DNA of 42,951 nt from Acidobacteriaceae bacterium (GTDB lineage Bacteria > Acidobacteriota > Terriglobia > Terriglobales > Acidobacteriaceae): positions 1-42,951 of the forward strand of contig PLDC01000008.1 of the NCBI GenBank assembly GCA_003134995.1. The letters run 5' to 3'. The notes beneath the pieces are model-generated. The model made no database searches. It was not told where the DNA came from and saw nothing but the letters and a program-made list of their open reading frames with translations. Shown here piece after piece: positions 15,656 to 23,871 of the stretch. Numbering within the stretch: the first letter of the stretch is position 1; every line of letters begins with the position of its first letter. Position numbers and translations under genes: made by a program.

Positions 15656-18208
15656 ATGACTCGCAACAGATTCCTTATCACGGCGGCGGTGCTTTGTCAC
15701 CTGCTTCTCGCGCTGCCGTTAGTTACCAGCCAGTTGCCGCCCGCGAACGCCGGCTCGACATCGCCCGCCGAAGCGTCCGAAAAAGTGCGGCTCGAAAAAT
15801 CTTCCCCCGCGCAGCTAACCCCCTGCGCCGTCGCGGCTGCGGCACAAAAAGAAAAAGGAGAGAACGTCGACACAATTTGCGCCATCGAGCAGGAAGAACA
15901 AGGTTCGGTTTACCAACTGCACGGTGCGGTTGAAATCTACTACCAGGATTATGTGCTGCGATCGGATGAAGCAACCTACAACTCTGACACCAAAGAAGTA
16001 ACCGCCAACGGACATTTCGCGCTCGACGGCGGACCGAACGACGATCACATTCGCGCATCGCACGGCACCTATAACCTGACGCTCGAAACTGGACGCTTCT
16101 ACGACGTGACCGCGACCACCGGCATGCGCTTTCATGGCAACGCCATCATCCTAACTTCCACCGCGCCTTTCGCATTCACGGGCAGAATTGTCGACAAAAC
16201 CAGTCCCGAGCACTATCTCGTCTACGATGGCACCATTACCACGTGCGAGTTGCCGCATCCCAAATGGCAATTCGATGCTCTCAAGATAAGCGTCGACGTG
16301 GGCGGCAATGCCAAAATTTACCGCAGCAATTTTCTGCTGCATGGGATTCCCATTCTCTATTTTCCTTTCGCAACCCATCCGGTGGAGAAAGAATCGCGGC
16401 AGTCCGGTTTTCTTATGCCATCCGTTGCGCGGTCTTCAACCAAGGGCTACGTCCTGGGCGACGCTTACTATTGGGCCATCAATCGCAGGATGGATGCAAC
16501 CGTGGGCGCCGAGTACATGTCGCTGCGGGGCTGGTCGCAGCGCGGAGAGTTTCGCGCCATGCCCACGGAAACTTCCTACGTGGACCTCTACTATTTCGGC
16601 GTCATCGACCGCGGCATCGGCTATCCGCCCCTCAAAGAAGGCGGAGAGAATGCACGCTTGAACTCCGTTGGAAACATCGATGGCTTTCGCGGTGTGGCCA
16701 ACATCGACTACTTGAGTTCGTTCCTGTTCCGCTTGGCCTTCAATGAGGTTTTCAGCCAGGCAGTGTATTCAGAGGTGAAATCGCAGGCTTTTCTCTCGAA
16801 ATCCGAAGACGGCTACAGCGTGAATGGATTTCTGGAACGCTATCAGAATTTTCTGAGCACAACTCCGGGGCAGGTAATTACAATCTCGCACGCGCCCAGC
16901 TTTGATTTTTCCAGCGTGGATCAGCGCTTGGGCCGCACGCCTCTCTACTGGTCGTTCGACGCCTCAGGAGCAGGCTTGTCGCGCAGCGAGCCCGAGCAAT
17001 GCTCGTCCTCAACTTTCTTTCAGTTCTGCACTCCGCCTTTTCGCACGGGAAATCTGCTGGGACGATTCGATCTGACCCCAGCGATTTCCATGCCACTTCT
17101 GTTCCGGGGATGGTCTTTGCGTCCCGAACTCGCCTTGCATGAAACCTATTACACAGAGCGGCTCGTCGGAGAAACGGAAACCAATCCCGGTGTCGCCGTC
17201 AACGATGCCATCAACCGCCAAGCGCTGGAAGCGATAGTAGAACTGCGCCCGCCCGCGCTAGAGCGCATCTTCGACAAAGAATTCCTGGGACGAAAATGGA
17301 AGCACGTCATCGAACCGCGCGCCGTATACCGCTTCGTAACCGGAGTGAACAATTTCTCCAATGTTTTGAAGTTCGACGAGCGCGATATCCTCACCGACAC
17401 GCACGAGGTCGAGTACGGCTTCGTGACGCGCCTCTACGCCAAGCGCAACACTAACAAGCCCGAAGATTGCGACATCAACATGAAGGCCCTGATGGTAGGC
17501 GGCCCTGCGCCGGAATCGATTATCCCGTGGCAACACCCGACCACGAGGATGCTGGCCAACGCTCCGTGCCAGTCCGGGCCGCAGGTGCGCGAGGTTGTAA
17601 CCTGGGAGCTCGACCAGAAATATTTTCTCGATCCTACATTCGGAGGCGCGCTGGTTTCCGGCCAGCGCAACGTATTCACGACGACCGCCGATCTCACCGG
17701 GATCGCATTTCTCAGCCAGCCGCGGCATCTTTCTCCGCTGGTTTCACGATTGCGGGTTGAGGCCACTTCGCGTACCGATGCCGAGTGGGATCTCGATTAC
17801 GACTTCCAGAACAATCGCGTCAACGCCAGCACCCTGCTGGCGAACTACCACATCGGCGAGGTGACGATCGGCGGCGGCGACGCCATTTTGCAAATCCCCG
17901 GCCGCGCAACCCTGTTCTCCAGCTCGGGCGAAACTCATTTCAATCAGTATCGTGCGGCTCTGGGGTACGGCCGCCCCGTCAAGCGCGGCTTTAGCGCCGC
18001 CAGCAGTTTCGGTTTTGATGCGGATAACGGCTCGCTGCAATTCGTCAGCGCACAAACCACCTACAACTGGGATTGCTGCGGCATGACCATGGAATACCGC
18101 AGCTACAGAGTCGCCAATGTGCGCACCGAAAATCTGTTCCGCTTCACCTTCACGCTAGCCAACATCGGCGGTTTCGGCAGCATGCGCCCGCAGGAGCGTC
18201 TGTATTGA
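15656..18208 (+). CDS. lptD: LPS-assembly protein LptD
   Basis: An 850-residue outer-membrane protein with an N-terminal signal peptide (about residues 1-32). An OstA/LptA-like jelly-roll domain follows (about 90-200: GAVEIYYQDYVLRSDEATYN, then VTANGHFALDG), and then a large beta-barrel domain. LptD with LptE inserts lipopolysaccharide into the outer leaflet. Cys57, Cys75, Cys197 and the adjacent pair Cys807-Cys808 in NWDCCGMTMEYRSY match the disulphide scheme of E. coli LptD, where a C-terminal CC pair bonds to N-terminal cysteines. Nearby envelope genes (DsbA-like, PPIase) fit its maturation. The ribosome site is weak. Confidence 0.95.
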   Translation: MTRNRFLITAAVLCHLLLALPLVTSQLPPANAGSTSPAEASEKVRLEKSSPAQLTPCAVAAAAQKEKGENVDTICAIEQEEQGSVYQLHGAVEIYYQDYVLRSDEATYNSDTKEVTANGHFALDGGPNDDHIRASHGTYNLTLETGRFYDVTATTGMRFHGNAIILTSTAPFAFTGRIVDKTSPEHYLVYDGTITTCELPHPKWQFDALKISVDVGGNAKIYRSNFLLHGIPILYFPFATHPVEKESRQSGFLMPSVARSSTKGYVLGDAYYWAINRRMDATVGAEYMSLRGWSQRGEFRAMPTETSYVDLYYFGVIDRGIGYPPLKEGGENARLNSVGNIDGFRGVANIDYLSSFLFRLAFNEVFSQAVYSEVKSQAFLSKSEDGYSVNGFLERYQNFLSTTPGQVITISHAPSFDFSSVDQRLGRTPLYWSFDASGAGLSRSEPEQCSSSTFFQFCTPPFRTGNLLGRFDLTPAISMPLLFRGWSLRPELALHETYYTERLVGETETNPGVAVNDAINRQALEAIVELRPPALERIFDKEFLGRKWKHVIEPRAVYRFVTGVNNFSNVLKFDERDILTDTHEVEYGFVTRLYAKRNTNKPEDCDINMKALMVGGPAPESIIPWQHPTTRMLANAPCQSGPQVREVVTWELDQKYFLDPTFGGALVSGQRNVFTTTADLTGIAFLSQPRHLSPLVSRLRVEATSRTDAEWDLDYDFQNNRVNASTLLANYHIGEVTIGGGDAILQIPGRATLFSSSGETHFNQYRAALGYGRPVKRGFSAASSFGFDADNGSLQFVSAQTTYNWDCCGMTMEYRSYRVANVRTENLFRFTFTLANIGGFGSMRPQERLY

Positions 18209-18280
18209 GAGCAGCGGCCAGCGGCTAGGGACTAGAACCCAGTTCACTCCCTGCCTCGCCAAGCCTGCTAACATAGTTTC

Positions 18281-19129
18281 ATGTCAGCCGCAGGAATGAA
18301 CATCGGCGAAAAAGACGCATTTCTACAATCCCGTCTGCGTTCTGTCGGCCGCCTCCTCGTCGCCTATTCCGGCGGCGTCGATTCCGCTTATCTCGCATGG
18401 GCTGCCCATCAGGCTCTGGGCGACGATATGCTGGCCATCATCGCCGACTCGCCCAGCCTGGCGCGCACTCAGCTCGCCGACGCGATTGCTTTTGCTAAAG
18501 AGCAATCCATTCCGCTTGAGGTAATCCCAACCTCTGAACTCGATCGCCCCGAATACGTCCGCAACGATGCGCAGCGCTGCTTTTTCTGCAAGGACGAACT
18601 CTTCACTCTCATGGAAGAATTGCGGCAGGCGCGCGGTTTCGATGCCATCGCCTACGGAGTCAACTTGGACGATCAGGGTGACTTCCGTCCCGGCCAGAAA
18701 GCGGCGAGCACGCACCACATTGTCGCGCCCTTGCTTGATGCCCGCCTCACCAAAGAAGAAATTCGCTCGCTGGCTCGAACCGCTGGCCTCCGCATCTGGG
18801 ACAAGCCCGCCTCCGCGTGCCTCTCATCCCGCATCGAATATGGCCGTCCCGTCACCAGAGAAGCGCTCAGCGTCGTGGAAAAAGGCGAAGATGCGTTGCG
18901 CGCCTTGGGTTTTCGGCAGTGCAGAGTGCGGCACCACGGCGAGATCGTCCGCATTGAGATTTCTCGCGAAGAGTTATCGCGCGCACTCGATCCCGCCATG
19001 GCTGCACAGTTCACCAGCATATTCAAAGCGCTAGGCTTCAAGTTCGTCACGCTTGATCTCGAAGGCTTCCGCTCCGGCTCAATGAACGCGTTGTTGCCGG
19101 CGGAGAAGCTATTCGATCGCGCTGGCTGA
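18281..19129 (+). CDS. larE: LarE-like ATP-dependent sulfur transferase
   Basis: A 282-residue PP-loop protein with the ATP-pyrophosphatase motif YSGGVDSAY (Ser30-Ser35 region), RCFFCKDEL (Cys100, Cys103) and PASACLSSRIEYGRPVT. Cys180 lies at the position of the sacrificial cysteine (Cys176) of Lactobacillus LarE. LarE adenylates the carboxylate of a nicotinic-acid-derived precursor and transfers sulfur while making the nickel-pincer cofactor of lactate racemase. No larA, larB or larC lies in the window, so the pathway cannot be confirmed. It is 72 bp after lptD. Confidence 0.9.
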   Translation: MSAAGMNIGEKDAFLQSRLRSVGRLLVAYSGGVDSAYLAWAAHQALGDDMLAIIADSPSLARTQLADAIAFAKEQSIPLEVIPTSELDRPEYVRNDAQRCFFCKDELFTLMEELRQARGFDAIAYGVNLDDQGDFRPGQKAASTHHIVAPLLDARLTKEEIRSLARTAGLRIWDKPASACLSSRIEYGRPVTREALSVVEKGEDALRALGFRQCRVRHHGEIVRIEISREELSRALDPAMAAQFTSIFKALGFKFVTLDLEGFRSGSMNALLPAEKLFDRAG

Positions 19130-19336
19130 AAAAAAAGAAGAAGTCTAGAAGCAATTCGCTTCTCCCGCGTCCTCCGCGGCCGTTCTCCGCGCCTTCCGCG
19201 TTTAGGCTTTTGAAGCCGTGGCAGCAACGAATCTTGAATCGCGGAGGCCCCGAGAATGGCCGCGGAGGACACGGGGAAAGGCGATCCCTCTGACCCGCGT
19301 CCCGCGCCTCCCTGTGAGATAATCGAGGTTCATCCT
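19130..19336. repeat. CCGCGG-rich dispersed repeat between larE and the DsbA-like gene
   Basis: The stretch is built from CCGCGTCCTCCGCGG-like units on one strand (about 19160-19200) and GCGGAGG...GCGGAGGACACGG units (about 19237-19277). The two sets are partly inverted, so they can fold. An in-frame ATG at 19256 lies in this repeat and was not taken as a start. Confidence 0.5.
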
Positions 19337-20290
19337 GTGATCTTGAGGCGGTTTTTAGTGACTCTAATTCGACGTTCTTTTCTACTTCCGCTTGTGGTCT
19401 GTTTGGGCTGTGTAGCCCAGTCTGCTTCGCCCGATTTAACCAAGAAAATTGAGCGCCAGCTCCGCTCTTACTACAAGATGCCGCCCGATGTTCAAGTGGT
19501 CATCGGCCCGCTTTCCCCCAGCACCGAGTTTCCCGCCTACGACGCGGTTGTCGTAACCATCGATAGCGGCCCGAGAAAACAGGACCTCACCTTCCTGGTT
19601 TCGAAAGATCACTCTTCGCTGATGCGGCTCACCAAGTTTGATCTGACCAAAGACCCCCTCGTCGAGACCATGAGCAAAATCGATATCAACGGGCGGCCTA
19701 CGCGCGGTGCGAAGGCATCCAAAGTAGTGTTGGTAAATTTCGACGATTTCGAGTGCCCGTTCTGCTCGCGTTTGCACCAGACTTTATTTCCCGAGATTCT
19801 CAAGGAGTATGGCGACCGGGTCACTTTCATTTACAAAGATTATCCGATGATTGAAATTCATCCCTGGGCGATGCACGCTGCCGTCGACGCCAATTGCCTG
19901 GCGGCGCAGAATGTCGACGCCTATTGGGATTTCGCGGATTACATTCACGCCAACCAGCACGAGGTGAACAACGAAAAGACGCCCAGTGCGCGTCTGGAAG
20001 CCGTCGACCGGATGACCACCCTGCAGGGACAGAAGCATAATATTGATTTGCCAAAACTGCAGGCCTGCATGAAGGCGCAAGACGAGACTGTGGTCAGGGC
20101 CTCCAGGAAAGATGGAGACTCGGTTGGCGTAGATGCTACGCCCGAAATGTTCGTCAACGGGGAAAAGTTGGACGGCGCTCAGCCCATAAGTACGGTGCGG
20201 GCGGCGCTGGATCGGGCCTTGAAGGATGCCAATCTGCCCGTGCCAGATCATGCGGCGACCCCGGCAGCCGCTCCACCGGCTTCCAAATGA
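19337..20290 (+). CDS. DsbA-like thioredoxin-fold protein (Thioredoxin_4)
   Basis: A 317-residue exported protein from GTG 19337 (GAGG 8 bases upstream; GTG 19358 is also possible). An N-terminal signal segment (RRSFLLPLVVCLGCVAQSAS) is followed by a domain of about 100 residues preceding the thioredoxin fold. The active site is CPFC in NFDDFECPFCSRLHQTLFPE. The cis-Pro region is ATPEMFVNGEKLDG. It probably acts in the periplasm as a thiol oxidase or isomerase and could form the LptD disulphides (inference). An ATG at 19256 would add 27 repeat-derived residues ahead of the signal peptide and is rejected. Confidence 0.9.
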   Translation: MILRRFLVTLIRRSFLLPLVVCLGCVAQSASPDLTKKIERQLRSYYKMPPDVQVVIGPLSPSTEFPAYDAVVVTIDSGPRKQDLTFLVSKDHSSLMRLTKFDLTKDPLVETMSKIDINGRPTRGAKASKVVLVNFDDFECPFCSRLHQTLFPEILKEYGDRVTFIYKDYPMIEIHPWAMHAAVDANCLAAQNVDAYWDFADYIHANQHEVNNEKTPSARLEAVDRMTTLQGQKHNIDLPKLQACMKAQDETVVRASRKDGDSVGVDATPEMFVNGEKLDGAQPISTVRAALDRALKDANLPVPDHAATPAAAPPASK

Positions 20291-20415
20291 ACTGTGATCA
20301 GTGAACAAAGATCAGTGAATAGTGAACAGCGAACAATGACAAAGCGCGTGATCGCGATTGCAGCCGTTGTCGATTCCATGGGCTCCGCGGCCATCGACGT
20401 GAGGGAGAAAAACGT
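20291..20415 (+). other. Leader region of the PPIase gene with tandem repeat and 27-codon ORF
   Basis: About 20296-20335 is a tandem array of ATCAGTGAA/CAGTGAACA-like units. An ATG at 20336 opens a 27-codon frame (MTKRVIAIAAVVDSMGSAAI...) whose TGA (20417-20419) overlaps the TTG start of the PPIase gene. It could be a leader peptide coupling translation, or chance. Confidence 0.3.
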
Positions 20416-21480
20416 TTGAAAAGAAACGCAGAATTTGTTCGCCTAGCCGCGTTGCTGGCCGCAGCCGTTGTGCTGGCCGCGATGCTGGGATGTAAATCAC
20501 AAGTAAGCGGCGACGTGATGGCCAAAGTAGATGGCCGCAACATCTTCCGGTCCGACGTCGACAAGTACTACAACAATCAGGTGGCCAGCGCCCAGCAGGC
20601 GCCTACCGGCGAGCAAGCAACCATTCTCCGCCTCAACATTCTCCGCCAGTTGATCGACGACGAAATGGTAATGCGCCGCGCCGAAAAACTCGGCTTGCTC
20701 GCCACCGAAGAAGAAGTCGACCGCAAGCTCAACGAGATCAAGTCCCCGTACACGCAGCAGGAATTCGATAAGCGTCTGCAGGAAAAAAAGATCAGCCTCG
20801 AAGATTTCAAGCGCGATATCCGCCGCTCCATCACCGTCGACAAGGTGATGAACAAGGAAGTGTCCTCCAAGATCACTGTGACCGATCAGGACATTAACGA
20901 CTACTTCAAGGCGCACAAGTCGGAATTCAATCTGATCGAACCGCAGTACCATCTGGCGCAGGTCTTTGTGACTCCCCAGCCGAATCCGCAGGTGCACAAC
21001 CAGAACAACAAGGCGCAGAACGAAGCGGAAGCGCGCAAGAAAATTCAGATGATCAGCAACCGGCTCGACAGTGGAGACGATTTCGCCACGCTGGCCATGA
21101 ACTATTCCGAAGATCCCGAGACTTCCGGCAACGGCGGCGACCTTGGAACGATTCCCGAGTCGTCATTGCGCAACACGGATCCCGGCACGCGCGACGCGGT
21201 GATGAAATTGAAGCCGGGACAATACAGTTCGACCATCATTCTGAGCAACCCCGCGAACAAGCAAGTGATGGGATTTCGTATCGTAAAGCTGGTTTCAAAA
21301 GAGCCCGCGGGCCAGCGCGATTTGTCCGATCCGCGCGTGCAGCAAGCCATCCGCTCGCAACTCCACGACAGGCGCGAGCAGTTGCTGAAGGCAGCCTATT
21401 ACGAAGTCCTGCGCGACTCAGCCAAGGTCGATAACTACTATGCGAAAACAGTCCTAGACAGCAACGGCCTCACGAAGTAG
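20416..21480 (+). CDS. SurA-like parvulin peptidyl-prolyl isomerase lipoprotein
   Basis: A 354-residue protein starting at TTG. Residues 1-27 form a signal sequence ending LAAMLGCKSQ, a lipobox-like site with Cys26 as probable lipid anchor. Next comes a SurA N-like chaperone domain (about 35-180, DVMAKVDGRNIFRSDVDKYY, LRQLIDDEMVMRRAEKLGL), then a PpiC/parvulin domain (about 175-320, ATLAMNYSEDPETSGNGGDL and LGTIPESSL) and a C-terminal helix. It likely helps outer-membrane or exported proteins fold. It is 125 bp after the DsbA-like gene in the same rightward group as lptD. Confidence 0.92.
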   Translation: MKRNAEFVRLAALLAAAVVLAAMLGCKSQVSGDVMAKVDGRNIFRSDVDKYYNNQVASAQQAPTGEQATILRLNILRQLIDDEMVMRRAEKLGLLATEEEVDRKLNEIKSPYTQQEFDKRLQEKKISLEDFKRDIRRSITVDKVMNKEVSSKITVTDQDINDYFKAHKSEFNLIEPQYHLAQVFVTPQPNPQVHNQNNKAQNEAEARKKIQMISNRLDSGDDFATLAMNYSEDPETSGNGGDLGTIPESSLRNTDPGTRDAVMKLKPGQYSSTIILSNPANKQVMGFRIVKLVSKEPAGQRDLSDPRVQQAIRSQLHDRREQLLKAAYYEVLRDSAKVDNYYAKTVLDSNGLTK

Positions 21481-21544
21481 CGCAGATAAATGCGGCTTCG
21501 CAGGCTGCGGAAAAACTCACAAACGCGTGCAACGCCGTGGAAAA

Positions 21545-21562
21545 GCGGCGCTTCAGCGCCGC
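21545..21562. repeat. GCGGCGCTTCAGCGCCGC hairpin
   Basis: A perfect 7-bp stem with TTCA loop between the convergent ends of the PPIase gene (21480) and the biotin carrier gene (21658). The surrounding bases include GGGCTTTTAGCCC (21587-21599), a second small dyad. It is typical of the dispersed hairpins of this genome and may act as a two-way terminator. Confidence 0.5.
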
Positions 21563-21657
21563 GTAAAGCTTGCGAAAATCAACCGGGCTTTTAGCCCCCG
21601 TTTCGACCTCGCATTGGCATGTGCTTTTCCGCAAACTCTTGAGCCGCTGAGGTCTCA

Positions 21658-22152
21658 TCACTCCACAATGGCCAACACATCCCCAGCATTCACAGTCGCA
21701 CCCTCACTAATCAGAATTTTCTGAACTGTTCCCTTCTTGGGCGATTTAATTTCATTCTGCATCTTCATGGCCTCGACCACAGCCACACCAGCGCCCGCTT
21801 CCACTTCATTCCCTTCGCGAACCATCAGCCGGACCACTTTCCCTGGCATGGGCGCGACGATTTTCCTGGGTCCGTGATCGTCTCCGGCTCGGGCGCGCCC
21901 ACGCAGCGAGCGGGGATCGCGCACTTCAGCGGCGAAGCGCGTGCTTCCCACCCACAAATGCAAATCGTTTGCCACGCGCTCCAACTTAATTTCATAAGCC
22001 AAGTTTCCAATGCGCAACGAAAGCACATCGGGACGCGCGAGGACGGCATCAACCTCGAGTTCCCGGCCATCAAGGCGGCAAGACCAGCGCCCATCGGCCT
22101 GATTGAGGTCAAGCCGGTAATTCTTGCCGTCGATGTTTACGTCGTAGAGCAT
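21658..22152 (-). CDS. Biotin carboxyl carrier protein of an acyl-CoA carboxylase
   Basis: A 164-residue protein. The C-terminal half is a biotinyl/lipoyl domain with biotin-acceptor Lys130 in VVEAMKMQNEIKSP. The N-terminal half (DVNIDGKNYRLDLNQ, then LAYEIKLERVANDLHLWVG) resembles the carrier region of propionyl- or methylcrotonyl-CoA carboxylase alpha chains rather than E. coli AccB. It carries carboxybiotin between the biotin carboxylase encoded upstream and an unseen carboxyltransferase. ATG 22152 was chosen; a longer frame to 22239 would add 29 residues, largely encoded by a GTTGCCAGTTGCC repeat. Confidence 0.9.
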   Translation of the reverse strand: MLYDVNIDGKNYRLDLNQADGRWSCRLDGRELEVDAVLARPDVLSLRIGNLAYEIKLERVANDLHLWVGSTRFAAEVRDPRSLRGRARAGDDHGPRKIVAPMPGKVVRLMVREGNEVEAGAGVAVVEAMKMQNEIKSPKKGTVQKILISEGATVNAGDVLAIVE

Positions 22153-22273
22153 AAGGAAAATCAGTTGCCGGTTGCCAGTTGCCAGCGGCCAGTTATTTTG
22201 AGCCAACCATGCAACGCGTCGGGAGCGGCACAGAGTCAAAAATGCCGCGGGCTTAGCCCCGCGCCGCTGAGCG
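22153..22273. repeat. Repeat-filled gap between biotin carboxylase and carrier genes
   Basis: It contains tandem GGTTGCCAGTTGCCAG units (about 22165-22195) and a GCGGGCTTAGCCCCGC hairpin just after the biotin carboxylase stop (about 22247-22262). The genes are otherwise adjacent and would be one operon, so the repeat lies inside the mRNA. Confidence 0.55.
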
Positions 22274-23779
22274 TCAGCGCAGAGCCTCTCGTCGACTCGC
22301 TTCTTTCCATTTTGAAAGTGCCGCCGCTTCTACCGCATCGCCGCCGGCAGCACTTGCCGTCGCGCCAAGCGCCGCGAACATGCCCGCAGCGATGGCCGCG
22401 ACTTCCGCTTCCTTGGAATTCGGCCGCTTGTCTTCTGGTCTCTTTAGCATCCGGTCGAGAAATCCCGTATCGAGTTTGGCAGCGCGAAAATCGGCGTCGC
22501 GCAAGATTCGCCGGAACAATGAAATGTTCGTCTTGATGCCGCCTACAAAATATTCGTTAAGCGCCCGCGCCAGCCGCGCGATGGACTGCTCGCGATCGCT
22601 GCCGTAACCAATCAGCTTAGCCAGCAACGGATCATAATCAATCGGCACATTCCACCCTTCATACATGCCGCTGTCGCGGCGGATGCCCGGACCCGAAGGC
22701 GCGAGCAGCAGCGTGATTTTGCCGGGGCTGGGAAAATAATTGTTGTCTGGGTCTTCGGCGTAAATGCGGCATTCGATCGCGTGCCCGCGAATGCTCACGT
22801 CTTTTTGCGTGAATGGCAATTTTTCCCCCGCGGCGATGCGAATCTGAAGGTGAACCAGGTCGAGGCCCGTGATCAGTTCCGTCACGGGATGCTCCACCTG
22901 CAAACGCGTGTTCATCTCCAGGAAATAAAAATTCTTCTTCTCATCGACCAGGAACTCAACCGTTCCGGCATTGGTGTAGGCTGCGGCTTGCGCCACGCGG
23001 ACCGCAACCTCGCCCATCCTGCGCCGCATGTCGGCGTCGACAATCGGCGACGGAGCTTCTTCCATCACCTTCTGATGGCGGCGCTGCAGCGAGCATTCGC
23101 GTTCGCCTAGGTAGACGGTGTTGCCATGCTCGTCAGCCAGCACCTGCATCTCGATGTGGCGCGGATTGACGATGGCCTTCTCGATGTAAACTTCGCTGTC
23201 ACCGAAAGACCGCTCGGCTTCGCTGCGCGCCGCATCGAGAGAAGACTTAAGCTGTTCGCGAGTGTCGACCAGTCGCATGCCTTTGCCGCCGCCGCCCGCA
23301 GCCGCTTTCAACATCACTGGATAGCCAATTCTCGCGGCAACTTGCTCTGCCTCCTCAAACGACTCGACTCCACGCGATGTGCCGGGCACGAACGGAACGC
23401 CGGCCTTTTCCATGGCCTGGCGCGCGCGCGTTTTCGATCCCATGGCTTCCATCGCTGCGGCTGTGGGCCCAATGAACTTCACTCCCGCGTCGGCGCAGGC
23501 TTGCGCAAACTTTGCGTTCTCTGAGAGAAATCCATAACCGGGATGAACGGCATCAGCGCCCGACCGCTTCGCCACATCGAGAATCTTCGGAATGTTGAGA
23601 TAAGACTCGCGGGCCGCGGCAGCGCCGATCGGATACGCTTCGTCCGCTTTGCGCACGTGCAGTGACGCGCGATCCACATCGGAGTAAACCACAACTGCGG
23701 CAATGCCCATTTCATGGCACGCGCGAAGCACGCGCACCGCAATCTCGCCACGGTTGGCTATGAGAATTTTCTTGAACAT
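22274..23779 (-). CDS. accC: Biotin carboxylase subunit of an acyl-CoA/acetyl-CoA carboxylase
   Basis: A 501-residue biotin carboxylase with the ATP-grasp fold: FKKILIANRGEIAVRVLRAC, the glycine loop AAGGGGKGMR, the ATP-binding EKAIVNPRHIEMQVLADEHG, the catalytic RECSLQRRHQKVMEEAPS and EMNTRLQVEHPVTE. It carboxylates biotin using ATP and bicarbonate. About 50 residues beyond the usual AccC length form an Ala-rich tail. Because the carrier is a separate gene resembling propionyl-CoA carboxylase, the pair may serve an acyl-CoA carboxylase other than fatty-acid AccABCD. The carboxyltransferase is not in the window. Confidence 0.93.
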   Translation of the reverse strand: MFKKILIANRGEIAVRVLRACHEMGIAAVVVYSDVDRASLHVRKADEAYPIGAAAARESYLNIPKILDVAKRSGADAVHPGYGFLSENAKFAQACADAGVKFIGPTAAAMEAMGSKTRARQAMEKAGVPFVPGTSRGVESFEEAEQVAARIGYPVMLKAAAGGGGKGMRLVDTREQLKSSLDAARSEAERSFGDSEVYIEKAIVNPRHIEMQVLADEHGNTVYLGERECSLQRRHQKVMEEAPSPIVDADMRRRMGEVAVRVAQAAAYTNAGTVEFLVDEKKNFYFLEMNTRLQVEHPVTELITGLDLVHLQIRIAAGEKLPFTQKDVSIRGHAIECRIYAEDPDNNYFPSPGKITLLLAPSGPGIRRDSGMYEGWNVPIDYDPLLAKLIGYGSDREQSIARLARALNEYFVGGIKTNISLFRRILRDADFRAAKLDTGFLDRMLKRPEDKRPNSKEAEVAAIAAGMFAALGATASAAGGDAVEAAALSKWKEASRREALR

Positions 23780-23871
23780 TCTCTCGGATATTCGAAACGG
23801 CTTGACGAACCCAGAATTCTACAGGAAACGTGGCTAAGAGTCGGTGATGTATGTCGCCAATGGTGGTGTTT

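Noticed and set aside
19256..19336. Upstream ATG start for the DsbA-like gene
   Set aside because: The extra 27 residues are encoded by a GC-rich dispersed repeat and would precede a typical signal peptide. GTG 19337 fits better.
22153..22239. Longer N-terminus for the biotin carrier
   Set aside because: It is translated from a TTGCCAG tandem repeat and lacks similarity to carriers; ATG 22152 begins the conserved part.
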